Notes: generated from the sequence alone by a model not told the origin. A stretch of 64,000 nucleotides of DNA from Toxoplasma gondii ME49 (GCF_000006565.2 NC_031477.1:3070043-3134042); one strand, 5' to 3'; positions 35,840 to 48,496 are shown, numbered from the stretch's first letter. Numbers and translations are program-made.

Positions 35840-38800
35840 CTGTCCCCAACGCACTCAACTACCGTCAAGTGGGGTCCCGTCGATTGTTCAATTTCAAGTG
35901 AGCTGGTTTTGTTTTCAGGAGCACGGTCAGCAACTGCCGATATTGCAGGTGCTGCGGAAGGACTCATCGGAAACTTGGACCAACTGGTGACCGTAACCCC
36001 CTGATGAGTCTCTCAAGATCACAGGACGATGACACGTGAACGGTCATGTCATGGAAAAGCGTTACAGCAGATTCCCGTGGACAAAGACCCTCTCACAGCG
36101 TTTCTCCTCAAGTAACAGCAAAGCGGGAATGACCGAGCTCAGCCTACCTGTCGTGGTTGCTGCCGAAAGGCTGGACCGCTCTGGCACTTTGTCCTCAGAA
36201 GCCAGTCTCGTGCTGCTGCTACCAGCGTTGCGGGCGTTTTGAACGAAAAGGGATTCTTGTGCCTGCCTGAGTTTCCTCAGTTGCAGAAAAGTTGAAACAT
36301 AGCCCGGATTTAGACGAAATACAAGTGCCTCGTGACCACATCCTTGTTGTGTATATCTCTTCTGTTACCCCACAATTCTTCTTCATACCTCGGCCACCAC
36401 ATGCAATTCTAATAGATCCCAAGGAAAGGCCACACACGTGTAAACAGCTCCTTAAACCTCCGCCGATCACGTCCCAGGAACAATTTGAGAGACGTATTGT
36501 CAGTGCGTTCCTCTGAGGGACAACTACCCCTCTGCCCCCAAGCAGTTGTCCGACGTTCTAGATCCTCTTGCCACAAAACGCCGTGGTACTCAGTTATGTC
36601 TGGGTGAGGAAACATGACACAGCAACGACGCAAGTTAGAGGGGCATGCTTTGTAGGTGTGCTCACCTGGCCTGTTGCTCTCGAAGAAGCTTCTTCTGCAG
36701 CTCCTCTTCACATATCAGCCGCTCCGTCTCCAAAGAAGCGAAAGACAGAATTGGTTGCCGGAGGCAGCTGCCGGTGGTTTCGTCGTCCAGCGCAAGCAGA
36801 GCACCTAAGACTGCATCGACCTGCAAATAGAACATCGCACAGCTCATGAAGAAAGAATGTAAATGCGCCAAGTCTTGAGGCGAGTACGTTGAGTTGCGTT
36901 TCACGTCAATCGACGGGTTGATCAATCAATCTGTGGAGATGCTCTAGAATTGATCCTTACCCCTGTCTCAGAAGTGAAGTCGATCGGCTCAGCTAGATCC
37001 ACTACGAGCTTCCCTGCTCTGACAAGGGCGCCGACACTCTCTAGAGCGGACCTCATTTTCTGCTGATTGCGGGCGCTTTGTAGCCATCCATTGAGGTAGA
37101 AGGATTCCAGGCGAATGTTGCGGCTGAACGACAGGCAAGAAGCATTTAGGCGGCAGACACGCCGTGTGGATGCTGAGCGTACACTGGATTCTTAATCCAG
37201 GTACTGGAGGAATTCGAGTAGAACGGTCCACCAAAGCTCGTACCGTGTTGGTACCAGCGACTCTGTCCCTCTACCTAGGAACTCCCGGTAAGCACAACAA
37301 CACTTGGGAAAAACAGAGGGCAACAGTGGTCACGCAACACCTCGCCAGGTTTAGCAGAATATTGCTGTCTGAAAAAGTGAAGTAGAGTCGTGTCGCTGCG
37401 TCGGTGCTTCCTCTGCTGCCCGTTAGTCACGCGTCAGGGTCGTATTGTAAAACGGAGTGTTTGTGATGTGCCGCCGCTCACACTCTCCCGTAAGCTTCAT
37501 TAAGTTCCCCTCACCTCAACAGGTCGTTCCATGGGATGGCGCTGTTGTCGCGTGCCGGTGGAATCATTCCAGCTGCGTGGACGAGAACCACTTTTCCCCC
37601 ACGAGCAATCCACGAAACCGCTGTAAGACCTCCCAGACTCCCTCCACTCAGTTCAAATGCAACCAGGGGGAGACTCTGCCGTTTCTTCGTCAGAATACGC
37701 GCAACGTTGACTCGGGGAGAAAAGACTTCTGCTGCTCCCAAAGATCGAAGGTATTCTGAGACATCCACCCCGCCCCCATTTTTCTGGGTCTGTGTCGTCT
37801 CAAAATGGTGCCGACCCGTCGAATTCTCCCTGCAGATACACGGAATGGGGTAAAATATGCTAGCAATACGTGTCGTTTCATCAGAGGATTGTTGCAGTCA
37901 TCTTGAAGGCAAAACGCTGTGCCTCCCACGTTAACTCATGGGAATGCCCCGACTCGACAGGCGCACCTTGTCCGGGGATTCAGACGATACGACTCAGACA
38001 GAATTTCACTATGCGTCGAGTCGCATAAGGCAAATGATATGACGGATGCGAAGTCTCCAGACCGTCAGGGTCGTACGCGTTTGCTGATGAAACGAACCCA
38101 AATAATCCTCTTGAATGTACGAACGAGAAAGGCCTCCAGCGGGCTGGGTGGTGGGATAATCAGATTCATGAATAGAAAACGCACGGAGATACAGATTGTT
38201 CTGCTGTATCTTAGCTATCCTCACCTCACTACGCAGATGCATCGCAGACCCAGCAACCGACAGAATTGCACAATCATGTGTCCTACAAGACAGCCTGCAT
38301 CATTCACGAGAACTGCATCGCCAGGTCTCAGGGTTCTTGTATGTTCCTGCAGAAGGTAATACGCTGAAAACAGATGCGGACAACAGAGAGGCAGCCAAGG
38401 GTTTTTTGGCGGACTGGTGACGCATCGGCTAGTTTCCTGGATGGCGGTTCTTTGCGCAAAAAGATTTTTGTTTGCGCATTCGTGGAGGAGACAGTGTTCA
38501 CTCTGGCGCATTCTCTCTCCTAGTGTTTGTAGCCACACATGGGTGTCTTAGTTCGGCAAGGTCGTACTCACGCCTTTGATTGCTCACCGAGGAACAGTTC
38601 CTTAGCAACTGCTGTTTCTTCAGTGCGTGGAAAAGCATCTTTCGGGACAGTCATGAGGTCGCGCTCCGCACACACCGAAGCAGCGCGCCAGCAGCCGTGG
38701 TCGGCGCCAAGAGGAATGACGTAGTCACCGCGTCTAAGAACTTTGACGCCCCGGCCCACGTCAACTACCTCAGCGAGCCAGGAGCAACCGAGAACGATTT

Positions 38801-40860
38801 CTTGTGTTGAGTTATTCGATTCCTTTGACGGGCTGTAGTTCGTGACGGAAGCCTTCTGTTGAGGAGCCGCGGAAGAGGAACCACACAGTAGGGTTCAAAT
38901 ATGGATATAGCCATGACCGTGTGCGGGCGTGCAACACTATATTTTTGAACAGCTAACCGGCATGCTGCTCGACTTGAGCAGCGCTACACAGAAAAAGATA
39001 AACAAGTACCTGGAAATGCCAGCTATTACGACGTTCGTCTTCCGTTTGTGCAGCAGTTCCTAGAACATCACGACCGTCCCTGAAAAACAGACAATATGAA
39101 AAGGGTGTCAAAGGGTCCCCTATGTCAAGACGTCAGACGGACCCCCCTGGAACTTGTCACTGATCTGCCTGATTCCTAAACCCGCGGAGATGGTGCTGTC
39201 TAAACGTCGTATCGTTGTTGTTGCAGTTGCAGAGGGGGCAGATGAGTTCGAATCGAATTAACACGAACAAAAGCAAGGAACATGACTACAGTTCTCTTGG
39301 TTGTCAGGTGAACCTACCGAATCATGACTAGATCGTAAGGGAGTACGGGGGCATGCAACACACGAACCAGGACTTCATCCCAGTCAAGGTGGGCTTTCAG
39401 ATTTATGCGAGTCGCTTTGATCTGGCATTTATCGCAGATATCGGCGTCCTCCACGGAAGCTCTCAGGCGTCTCCTGAACTCCTTCTCATGTCCGTCAGTC
39501 TCATCGATGTGATGGTCCATGGGGCTACTATCGACAGCATCGCTATAGTGGCTGTTCTGGCCAGGTGTCGAAGCCTCTCCGACAATAGCTGAGACTGGCC
39601 ACGTGCATTGATGCCGATGCAGTTCGTCCTCTTTGGGATGCAGCGCGGGACCCTGGGAGTTTAGAATGGTTTCATCGTTTACGACGTACAGCGAGGACGC
39701 GGGACGAGAGCGAAGCCACTGTTCAAACCCTTCAGAGTGGCTCACGGCCACTCCACCCCGGTCGAGACGGCGGAATAAATCAGTTGTTTCAGGTTCGATA
39801 TCACGGAATAACGAGGCAGTGGTTTCGCTTGCATGCGGATACGCTTGTCCAATAGTGAAATTTTGCGAAGATCCGGACAGTCCTGCGTCCAGGTGAGTCT
39901 GTAAAGGGAACAAGAAGAACGCGGCAACCAGGGCTGTGTTGCCAGCGTTGTGGAGCCTGTCGCTGCTGAGATTTAAGTTTTTAAAGCCTCCGCGCCGTGC
40001 TCATGTGCACCATGGCACAAACCGTGCCGCGGTAAACCTGTGGCATTTATCAGTAGTTGTGAAACGTATTTATTGGTATAACGATGCATGTACATGCGTG
40101 CGTTCGTTGATAGACTATCCCGTGTGTCCATTGTCCCGCGGTGCTAGAGACACGATGAGGATGTGTGTTCCGGTCTCACTTCGTTAGAACGTGAGGTTGT
40201 TTCAGGCCCCTCTGTCTTGTAGAAGCTGGTTACAAAGCGGTGCTCCACGGCTGCCCGTCGCTTTTCTGAATGGGAATCGTCGCTGTTTGCGCCGATATGT
40301 CGGTTCTCTGCGTGCTGACGAAGCCAGTTGTCGTAGTCCTGTCGAGCGCGGGTGTCGCTAAGAGTTTCGAATGCATTTTGAATTTGCAGGTATCGCTCTT
40401 GATTCGCTTCCGCAGCACTGGAGTTTTTGTCGGGATGGTACACCTTCACCAAATGCCTGAATGCCTGTGAAAGCCAAGAAGAGGATACATTTCGAGAAAG
40501 GCTTTTTTTATCCGCGGTCGACCGGTGACGTCCTCACCGCAGATGTTCTCCTCTCCAATGACATCATCGACGAATTTCATCGCCCTTTAATGCCTTCCAG
40601 ATCACAGCACACAGTTGCACTTTCTGACGCTCTTGATGAAACGCACGTGTCTTCCAGATTCAAGAATTGGTGGTATGGTTGGCGTTGGTACTCGAACGTT
40701 CTTACAAGGTAATGGCAGGAGTAACACTTCCACATCTGGTGTGTTTTAACACGTCAGACAAATCGACAAGGAAGTTTACTTTTTGTACCTTTTTAATGTC
40801 ATGGAGCGTCGCCTCAGGAGACAGACCAAGCACCTCGTAGTGCGTCTCAGTCCGATCCAT
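33882..40860 (-). CDS. J-domain / enoyl-reductase-like / acyl-protein-thioesterase-like fusion (predicted)
   Basis: Sixteen minus-strand exons can be joined in phase to about 1069 residues: 40860-40789, 40464-40180, 39898-39318, 39079-39010, 38855-38588, 38363-38225, 37829-37515, 37123-36961, 36820-36666, 36275-36148, 35951-35863, 35839-35558, 35269-35064, 34736-34568, 34268-34173, 34073-33882. Domains in order: a J domain with HPD, a 160-residue linker, an MDR/MECR-type reductase fold, a charged helix, and an Abhydrolase_2-type thioesterase fold. J to reductase is supported by a GTGAGA donor at 40180 in phase with a CTTTACAG acceptor at 39899. Reductase to hydrolase is weaker: it needs a 23-nt intron (35840-35862). 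Alternatives are stops at 40144 (J protein alone) and 36062 (reductase alone), and a separate hydrolase starting at 35830. Confidence 0.6.
36148..39898 (-). other. MECR/ETR-type enoyl reductase-like domain segment
   Basis: Eight exons, 39898 to 36148. After a linker, the MDR fold starts near KAHLDWDEVLVRVLHAPVLP and continues through VLRRGDYVIPLGADHGCWRA. The nucleotide-binding strand is LRPGDAVLVNDAGCLVGHMI; then come LRSLGAAEVF, an AFELSGGSLGG loop and the closing helices (ESFYLNGWLQSARNQQ, ALVRAGKLVVDLAEPI). The order matches mitochondrial trans-2-enoyl-CoA reductase, the last step of mitochondrial type II fatty acid synthesis. Two landmarks look altered: the family's GNY with the catalytic Tyr appears as DGR, and the GGNEG loop as GCSW. 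After the fold (about QPILSF) a charged helix and a Ser/Arg-rich stretch follow. Enzymatic activity is doubtful. Confidence 0.75.
40144..40860 (-). other. J domain (DnaJ-type) segment
   Basis: Exon 40860-40789 gives MDRTETHYEVLGLSPEATLH plus DIKK. Exon 2 continues AFRHLVKVYHPDKNSSAAEA, with the HPD tripeptide at residues 34-36, and then the helix III motif (QIQNAFETLSD, YDNWLRQH). This is a complete J domain able in principle to stimulate Hsp70 ATPase. If exon 2 is not spliced at 40180 the frame runs to a stop at 40144, giving a stand-alone class C J protein of 130 residues. If it is spliced, the J domain becomes the N-terminus of the downstream multi-domain gene. The domain is certain; the choice of transcript is not. 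Confidence 0.9.
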
Positions 40861-43800
40861 TTTTACCGCAGATTTTGCTGCCAGCTAGTGTCGAATGGTT
40901 TATCTGGCGTTCGAAGGAACTGGTGATGCAACTGTTTTCGATGTTCGAAGCGGTGAACAAAAAATGACATACGGTATACCAAAACGCCCAGCTCCACGGT
41001 TTTCAACGCTTCAGCCATAGTCTGGGACTTTGGAGACAGAAACAGCCACGAGACAGTCCGGCCAAAAACTCAGATGTGCCTCTTCCTTGACCGTTGACCG
41101 GAGCTTATCAACTTTTCTACCGGAACCTCCACACCATCTGTCACTGGCATGACCAAAACCGCATTGTGATCTGAACGGTGACCACCCTTGTCTAGGAAAT
41201 GTTGCGGACTTTCCTTTAAAGTGAAACGACTGAACATGGACGACAGCGCTCACCGAGGGGTGTGCATTAGATCTAAGTGATACTCCGAACGAAATTACAG
41301 ATGCTTTTGGCTACGTCATTTTGCTAGGCCGACCGAAATTTTTCCCTCTCGCAGTCGGTTTGTCGAGAAGGCATCCTCACTTCACAAATGCCTGGTCACC
41401 TCATGCATTGCCCAGGCAGCTTGCCTACGCTCAGACAATTATGCCCACATCGTCTGTTCTGACATGGTCGTCATTTTTATTGATGGCGAATGCATTTGTT
41501 TTGCTGAACGCCATAGGTTCGAGACTGTTGCCGACGAAGTTGGTGTTTGTGTGTGGCATGAAATCGTTACCAGAGGATCTGGGCCGACACTATCAGCGGA
41601 CACACTCGGCCCTGAAGGACTCGACAACTCCACAGCTCTCAGACACAGAACCATTTATTCGACTTAACGTCTGGGGAGGTTGTGCGGCGACCGGGACAGC
41701 GTGCTTCTGTTCATCCGCCGTCCCTGAAAAAAAAAGACACTGGATCATGTGATAAGCCACACTCTAGTTGGCGCAGGAGACGGATGTTCGTAGCTATTAC
41801 AGACAGCTTCACAAATGGTATACAGTCCATCGCAAAACTGTTTCTGTGTCGGTAAGATACAATTATGGTGTCAGGGGGATTCGAGACAGGTATTGTTGTT
41901 CTCTGCGGTGATGCCACCTTCAGAGTCCTGCTTACTGCGACTGCAGAATATTATCAGGACAACTACCTTGGGGCAATGTAGTAAACAAGGGTATTTTTGT
42001 ACCAGAAAAGAAACCTTTACGATTCTCCACTTCGTCTTCTGCCTCGAGAATGCAAACGCCGTCCCAGCTTCGTATTATTTCCTGATGTAAGCATGTATTC
42101 TTGTGGCTTGTTTCCAAGGCCCGCAAAAACACCGGCAAACACCTCATTGTCTCTTATGAAGATGACAGCTCGTCACCCACTCCGTTGCTCATCTTCCGAA
42201 TTTTGTTCTAAATAAAGACGTGTGTTTTCTCTGCAAAGACAGGCTAAATCTGCGCTTGTTACCGAATGGAGGCGCCCGACCGCCAAGACGAGGTGCAGAA
42301 ACGTCCGGCGGTATACTACATCGTTATATTCAAGGCTGTGTTCAAAGTACAGCACAGTTTCTGTTCTTATGAAGACTGTGTCTCTACGCACTTGTGCGAG
42401 AAAGTTAGATTGAACAGAGTTCTTGAGCATCTTCACTTGATGTGGTGATTGGCAAATAGCAGAACGTAGTTTTCGGCAAAACTGTACGGTCACAAGCCGC
42501 ATTGGAAAGCAAATGGCAGAAGAGAACACAGAGCAAAAGTGAATGTTTTGAGTGCGTTATTCTACCCATACAATCGTAGCGGTATTTCGTGTACACTTAA
42601 ATAAATGCTAGCATAAGGGCTGTACAGATGGTCGACTGGGCGCTGAGACGAGAGGCCGTTTCTGTCTCCTGCAGAAGATCCCATACAGCCACAAGAACCA
42701 AGAAAGTCAATAGAGCTTCACTGGAACTGCACGAGCGCGGTTGTACGTTTGGGAGAGGATGCAGTTCGTTTCATAACTGTGAGGCTTTCCAACTGTCGGA
42801 TTCAGGCTACGGTTTCCACACTGCGAGAAGGGTGTTTAGTTGCTGGTCTTTACTGTCGGATCTCTAACGCATCCGCCTTAATATTCATGCCAATCGCTAT
42901 ATATAGGGCAGAAGCCTCGAGTTACTTCATGTCACCATTTCAGACGAAGAACGGCCTTCCATGACCGGACGACAGAGAAGCAAGATGACGTCCCGACACC
43001 CCTTGCAACAACAGAAAACAAAGTGCATCGTACCTGAAAATACATGGTACGTCTTCCCAGGAAAGTTGTCATCCATCCCTCGAACACGGTTCCGTTTTTA
43101 AATGTCTTGATCATCGATATGCAGCAGGCAAAGCAGGAGCTTCAGAGTCTACAAAACGGACCCGGGTTCCTAGGTCCTGCGCAACAAGGAAAGATTGAAT
43201 TTCGCGAGTATTTATTTCGGATTTGTCAGACTGAGCGCGAAAAGAAACGAAAAAATGGTTGACGTTAAGCCAAGGACTTCAAAGACAGTGCGAAGAACCC
43301 GCATGCCGGCTTTTGTTTGAACAGGGAGAATCCCAGTGCATGCACTCTTTTCCCTATTGAGAAACAATCGACTCCTGCGCCTCACATTTATGTTGCTTTT
43401 CCGGGCTTTGTTTGGAGAACGCGGCAGCCATTGTCTTTTTCTCGTTAGTTTGTGTTACAAACCCTGTTCCACTTTTTTGGTTGCCCCATTTCTCCCTCGT
43501 CGGCAAAGGGTTGTCCAAATTTGACCAACATTTGCGGCCCAGGGAAATCTACAGTTTCTCTGTAAAGTGACTCTTTGCTTCTGTTCCTGAATAGCCTTTT
43601 CGTCAGAACTGTCCATTCCTTTTCTCCGGCACTTTTCTCTCTCCCACTTGTTTCTTCGTATCGCATGTCAATTCCCTGCATTGCCTCCGTTCAGCATCTC
43701 TTAGCCCGTTTCGGCGTGCTTTTACTCGACATTTTAAACAGAGAGAAACGCGTATGCCAACGAAGCGCTTTGTCATTCTCAGCTACCTGTGGTACCAATT

Positions 43801-44051
43801 CCCTTCGTCCTCGACGAACAGCCTCGAGCTTTCTTCCTTATTACGTCATTTGCAGGTCACCTCGTTCCCTCTCACCGGTACACCAATGTAGATGCTTGCG
43901 TAGTACGCGGCTGGCTACCTGGTTCCTCAGACATCAACTCTCTGCGTTCGCCTTTTTTCTCCTCGTTTCCTCTCTTCGGTATCGGCTGGAGACAGTGAGG
44001 ACTCGATTTCTCCGCTGAAAAAACTCATACGCACTCTCTCCACCGAGCGTC
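40861..44051. other. Large spacer between the J-domain gene and the cyclophilin gene
   Basis: About 3.2 kb between divergent start codons, so it must include both promoters. It lacks the strong C/T or A/G skew of neighbouring genes. Several open stretches (minus 42529-42173, minus 42147-41932, plus 43044-43262) are long enough to be exons but show no family resemblance and I could not chain them with splice sites. No repeat or RNA gene was recognised. Confidence 0.5.
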
Positions 44052-44936
44052 ATGTCGGTCACAATCAAGACGAATTTGGGAGATCTGAAGGCTGAGCTGT
44101 ATTGTCAGCAGGCTCCAAAGACATGCAAGGTAATTCCTTTACAATGCAGATAGACGTCCAGGTGCTCCGCTAAACTGCAGTTTTTCTTTACGCATTGTAA
44201 CGGGTGGTTGAGTTACGGTCCCCCTGGATAAAAAGAAGTACAACTTTCCTTCACCTTCCTGTGGACTTGCGTCTGGTGATGTCTCTAAAAACTTCCTTCG
44301 ATCTGGGTGTCAGACAGAGATTTTGTGACCGGGCCAACAGGGCGACTCTCGCAGGACGAAGAAATTGGAGGTTTAAGGGTAGCGTTGCTAGGAATTACCG
44401 GTCTTTGGTGTTCTGCGTTTTCTCCATAGACTCTCTCGCACAATGTTCCTTCCGGCAGATGCGCAGTCGTTGCCAAGCATTTCCGTCGATTTTATAGTTT
44501 CAACGGAACGCCGGAACACTGACCCGACTGAGGCTCATATGCGATGCGGCGCGTCCCCAAGTTCTCTCAGCTTGTTTCCTCTCCACAGCCCTGAGAAAAG
44601 GATCTTCTTCGATCTGCATACGACATGCGTTTTCTCCCAAAGAGGAAGGGAGAAGACTACATGCACGACAAAGGCGCCTGCATGTGAACCCTACAGAGCC
44701 TTTGACCGAGAGTGCGGCTTCAGGCGAAATGTTCATGTTTCTGTGGGTGCGCTTATTCTTGCTTCTGCAGAACTTTTTGGCACTTTGCGCCTCGGACTAT
44801 TACAACGGCACTCGCTTTCACAGGTGCGCTAAACTTTCGCCGCTTCTCTAAGTGGCTTCACAAGTATCCAGGTTTCTCCGTGGCTATCCTAGGTCTCCAG
44901 ATATGCTCTGCATATCACCCAGTTACACTATACATA

Positions 44937-45015
<79 letters not shown>

Positions 45016-46695
45016 GTTAAACAACAGCGGCCCATTTGCACACAACATCAGAGGTATCCGCACATCCACTTCTTCCCTGCATTTATATGCATTTATATCA
45101 ATAAATTCGCGTACAGTATAAATATTAGCATGCGAGTAAACATTTGTAGCTGTTTTTTTTCTTGTCCGTTTCCGTTGCCTCGGGTGGAAGCGTCACCCTT
45201 TTCACCGAGGCCTGCACAGTCTGAATTTGTGCGCAAGCGCGAATAACCACTGCTTTCTACTTTTTGGATTTGTGCTTCCATTATTATGAGTGTCTTATAC
45301 CCCTCTGTATAATCCTTCTTTTAGAGCGACTTTTATAACGTTCTGTGTGAATGTGAAGTTCTACCAGTTGCCCTTCCGTGGATTTTCCTTCTCCGGGGAG
45401 GTCTCTGACTTTCTGTGCCGCCAGTCGTTTTTATCGTTTGCTTTCAGAAACATCAAAGGCTTCGCCATTCAGGGCGGAGACCCTACCGGAACGGGGAAGG
45501 GGGGAGAAAGCATTTACGGCGGTCTCTTCGAGGACGAATTCGTCTCTTCTCTTAAGGTAGGCAGTGGATGCGAACACCTGGAACTCAAAAACTCGGAGTC
45601 ATGGTCCCTTCGATTTCCGTTGTCCGCTGGGGTGTCACACCCGAGCACACTGGTGAGAGACTCTCGAGTCCCTGCGACCCATACAAGTTTCTGTTTTCTC
45701 GCGGAGCACACGTCGGAATTGGCCGCCACGGTTGTTTCGGCGCCCTGTGTCAGAGGGGACTCTGCCGTTGTTCAGAGATACCATTTCGGCCATCAAATAG
45801 CGGATATCCTCCGTTTTTTGAGACGTTTCGAGACGAGGGTGGTTGGTTCCTCTCAAGAGGAAGACCGCAGTGGGGCAAGGAGCCTGGGGTTCCCTTCGCT
45901 GCATGTTTGTCTGTCGAGCGTCTTATCACTCACAGCGGTGTTGTGAAGACAGGTGCACAAGTCACCCTTCTATACTGTTTTCAAACCTTTTCTCTAGAGA
46001 GTTTTATCCGACACACTAGAGAAGGGAGTTTGAGTCGAGGAGGGCGCTGCCTTACTCCGTGAATCGACTTTAACCTGAACCGAGGACACCCGCAAGAGGT
46101 TTTTAGTCTCTCCGGCACAGCGACGTGCGCGCGCTCCTGCACTGAAGAATGGCTCGCGAGGCTCAGTGGGTTCTACGTCTACAGTAGTGATCATAGTGAT
46201 CATCTGTGCTGTGTTGTGCAAACGTAGTGGAACTTGGATCCTGTAAAAGAGACCTTCAAGATCGAAGGCAGGAGTCCACCTGGTCGGGTATACTCCCAGA
46301 AAAGGGGAGTTTCTGTGAACCTCGTTTTCCGGGGAGGTGCGAAGAGGTGGAGGGCTGCCGGGAAGAGGCACAAGGGTGGAGTTTGTTCTCGCGGGGACAT
46401 TTCGAGGTGTCTGCTTTCTCTCTTCCCTGTGTTGCAGCACGATCGCCGAGGCATTTTGTCGATGGCAAATCAGGGGAAACCAAACACGAACGGTTCTCAG
46501 TTCTTCATCACGTACTGTCGCCAGCCCCATTTGAACGGCGTCTACTCGGTCTTTGGTCGGCTTATCGATGGAATGGACACACTGGACAAGATGGAGAGAG
46601 AACCCGTGGGTCGGAAGAACCGTCCAGAGAACGATATCATCATTGAGCAAGTGATCATTCACGCAAATCCCATTGCTGAAATGGACCAGCTCTAG
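44052..46695 (+). CDS. Cyclophilin, PPIL3 type (peptidyl-prolyl isomerase-like 3)
   Basis: Four exons in phase, 44052-44129, 44771-44823, 45448-45556 and 46438-46695, give 165 residues with a TAG stop. The protein starts [20 protein letters not shown] and follows PPIL3 throughout: [56 protein letters not shown], and a C-terminal [15 protein letters not shown]3 cyclophilins are single-domain and are found in spliceosomes. Active-site comparison with cyclophilin A: the Arg of FHR and the Gln of FAIQ are kept, the position of Met61 is Ala, and the His126 position is Tyr (as I recall it for animal PPIL3). All borders have GT/AG and good pyrimidine tracts. Confidence 0.93.
44932..45011. repeat. 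Compound (TA)n/(TACA) microsatellite
   Basis: About 80 bases of TA repeats with a few CA/GTA interruptions in the second intron of the cyclophilin gene. Confidence 0.85.
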
Positions 46696-48496
46696 AAGAT
46701 TTGCTTGCCTCTCTCCTAAGGTCGGTTTCACGAGGAAGCACTCGGGCGCCCCGCGATCTCGGCACCTCGGTTCTCGAAACCTCCCCAGTCAAGATTCGTT
46801 TCCGTGTTCAAGACATGCCTGAGAGAGGCTGTCGAGTCTCTGTCTGCACGAAGCGGCGTTTTGCTTCTCTCTGTTTCTTCCTTGTCCTAGCTTGTCGGAA
46901 CAAACATGAGCGAAGATATCTCCGTGGAGGATCGAGGGAGGAGAGACCGAGCGGAATCAAGCGACGCCTGAGCACCGTTCGTCGCGAGGGAAGATATGTC
47001 TGTCTTGTGTGCCTTCTGTTTCTCTTATTTTCAAATGCGTTCTTTGCCATCGAAAGGTGGGCGAACGATGTCGTGCCTCTTCGTTGCGTCTCCGTCAGGT
47101 AATATGCTGAAGCCTGTTGAAACACCCGAGCAACGAGACGGGCCTCTCTCCACGGATCGCGTCGTCGCTTCGCATGGTCGCCTGGTCGAGCTTGTGCATT
47201 GTCTTTCGGTGTGCGCCTTGGACCTGCAGTTCGCTTCTTTCTGTTTCTCTTTTGATCACTGTTTCGGTGCTGTCCGTTGATTCTCGAGTTCCTCGGCTCT
47301 CTGTCTTGCTCTCTCTTCTGCAAGTCCAAAGAAGACGCCCTTGGAGGACTGCCGCGTTTCACGACTCCATAGGGCACACGAAGTCGCAGGAGTTCTTGTC
47401 TCACTGTTTTTTTTTCTTTCCACCTTCGCTTGTTCCTTCGCTTGACTCTTTGGTGTCTGGAACTGAGTCTCGGCGCTCTTCCTTTTCTCTCTGTACTGTC
47501 CGCGAGAATCTGCTGTCTTTCGAATCACTTCTTCAGATCATGGAGAGCGATGAGAAGGAGAAGCCGTGTCACTTTCAGCTGCAAGCTTTCGGCTACAACA
47601 TAGGATGAAGAGGAGATGAAATATTCATTTTTCGCGACCTCTAGTCTTTTCACTAGTCAGTGGTCTGAGGATTCCGAACACTCCTGTGACGCTTTCAGCG
47701 TACGCTCCTCGTGTGAGCTTTGTTGTTGTGAATGCTGCCTGCCTCCGTAAGCCTGTACAGGGATGTTCTCAAAGTGTGATCACTGCAATACACGACGTAG
47801 CCGTGAGTCTGGCGTCTCTGATGCCGGTTTTCTTCGGCCATGGCACTTAGTTTCCAGGACAAACTTTCCAACATATCTGTAACTGTAACTTTTACGAGAT
47901 TGCCTCGTGTCTGATGTGGAGGTTCCAGTGCGCGATGCCACAACGAAGGAGCCAATGCTCGATACTGAAAACACCCGGGCATGAATGCTGAAATCCCTTG
48001 GCTACACCTTCTCAAGAGGGATTCCTGTGTTTCTGTGAACCGCCCTTTTCGTGAAGTAGATACTCCGCGTTGGGCTGCTCATTTAGATCTCGAAGGAATG
48101 CAAAGAAGTAAACACAGGAGACAGGCGCCACGGGAGAGACTGAATGCTTCAAATCGATCCTTGGAAAAAAAAGACATTAATGCTCAAACACGTCCCCGTG
48201 CGTATATAGACAGCCCCAGGTTGGAAATCTCGAGACACAGTCCATCTGGCTAGAACCGCAGAAGGCCCTCCGAAGGCCCTCCGAAGGCAAGTCCTCTGGG
48301 CATGCATCCACCAAGTTTGAGAGACTTGGCCACAAGTAGGGAAAATCAGAAGAGCTTCGGATGTCCAGGACATCTGAGTAAAAGGAATGCATGCATACGT
48401 TTTCCGTCTCTGAGATGTTGGAAGACGAGTCCTCTATCTTTGGCGCGAAATGGAGAGAAGTGACACATGGCAAGGCACACCGCATTGCACGCCTTG
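46696..48496. other. Convergent spacer between cyclophilin and SPAG17-like genes
   Basis: About 1.8 kb without a recognisable gene. It contains the 3' ends of both genes. A short direct repeat lies at 48261-48288. A frame ending in QLQAFGYNIG (stop near 47608) is open but short and without family resemblance. Confidence 0.55.
48261..48288. repeat. 11-bp tandem repeat
   Basis: GAAGGCCCTCC occurs about 2.5 times head to tail just downstream of the stop codon of the SPAG17-like gene, on its 3' side. Confidence 0.8.

Noticed and set aside
36409..36711. Minus-strand frame between two exons of the reductase-like region
   Set aside because: Lies in the intron between 36666 and 36275. The flanking exons join in phase without it (EQQAR-KLRQAQ).
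44932..45121. Ile/Tyr-rich peptides across TA repeats (also near 4140, 49150, 56520, 62000)
   Set aside because: Translations of (TA)n microsatellites, with no start context or domain.
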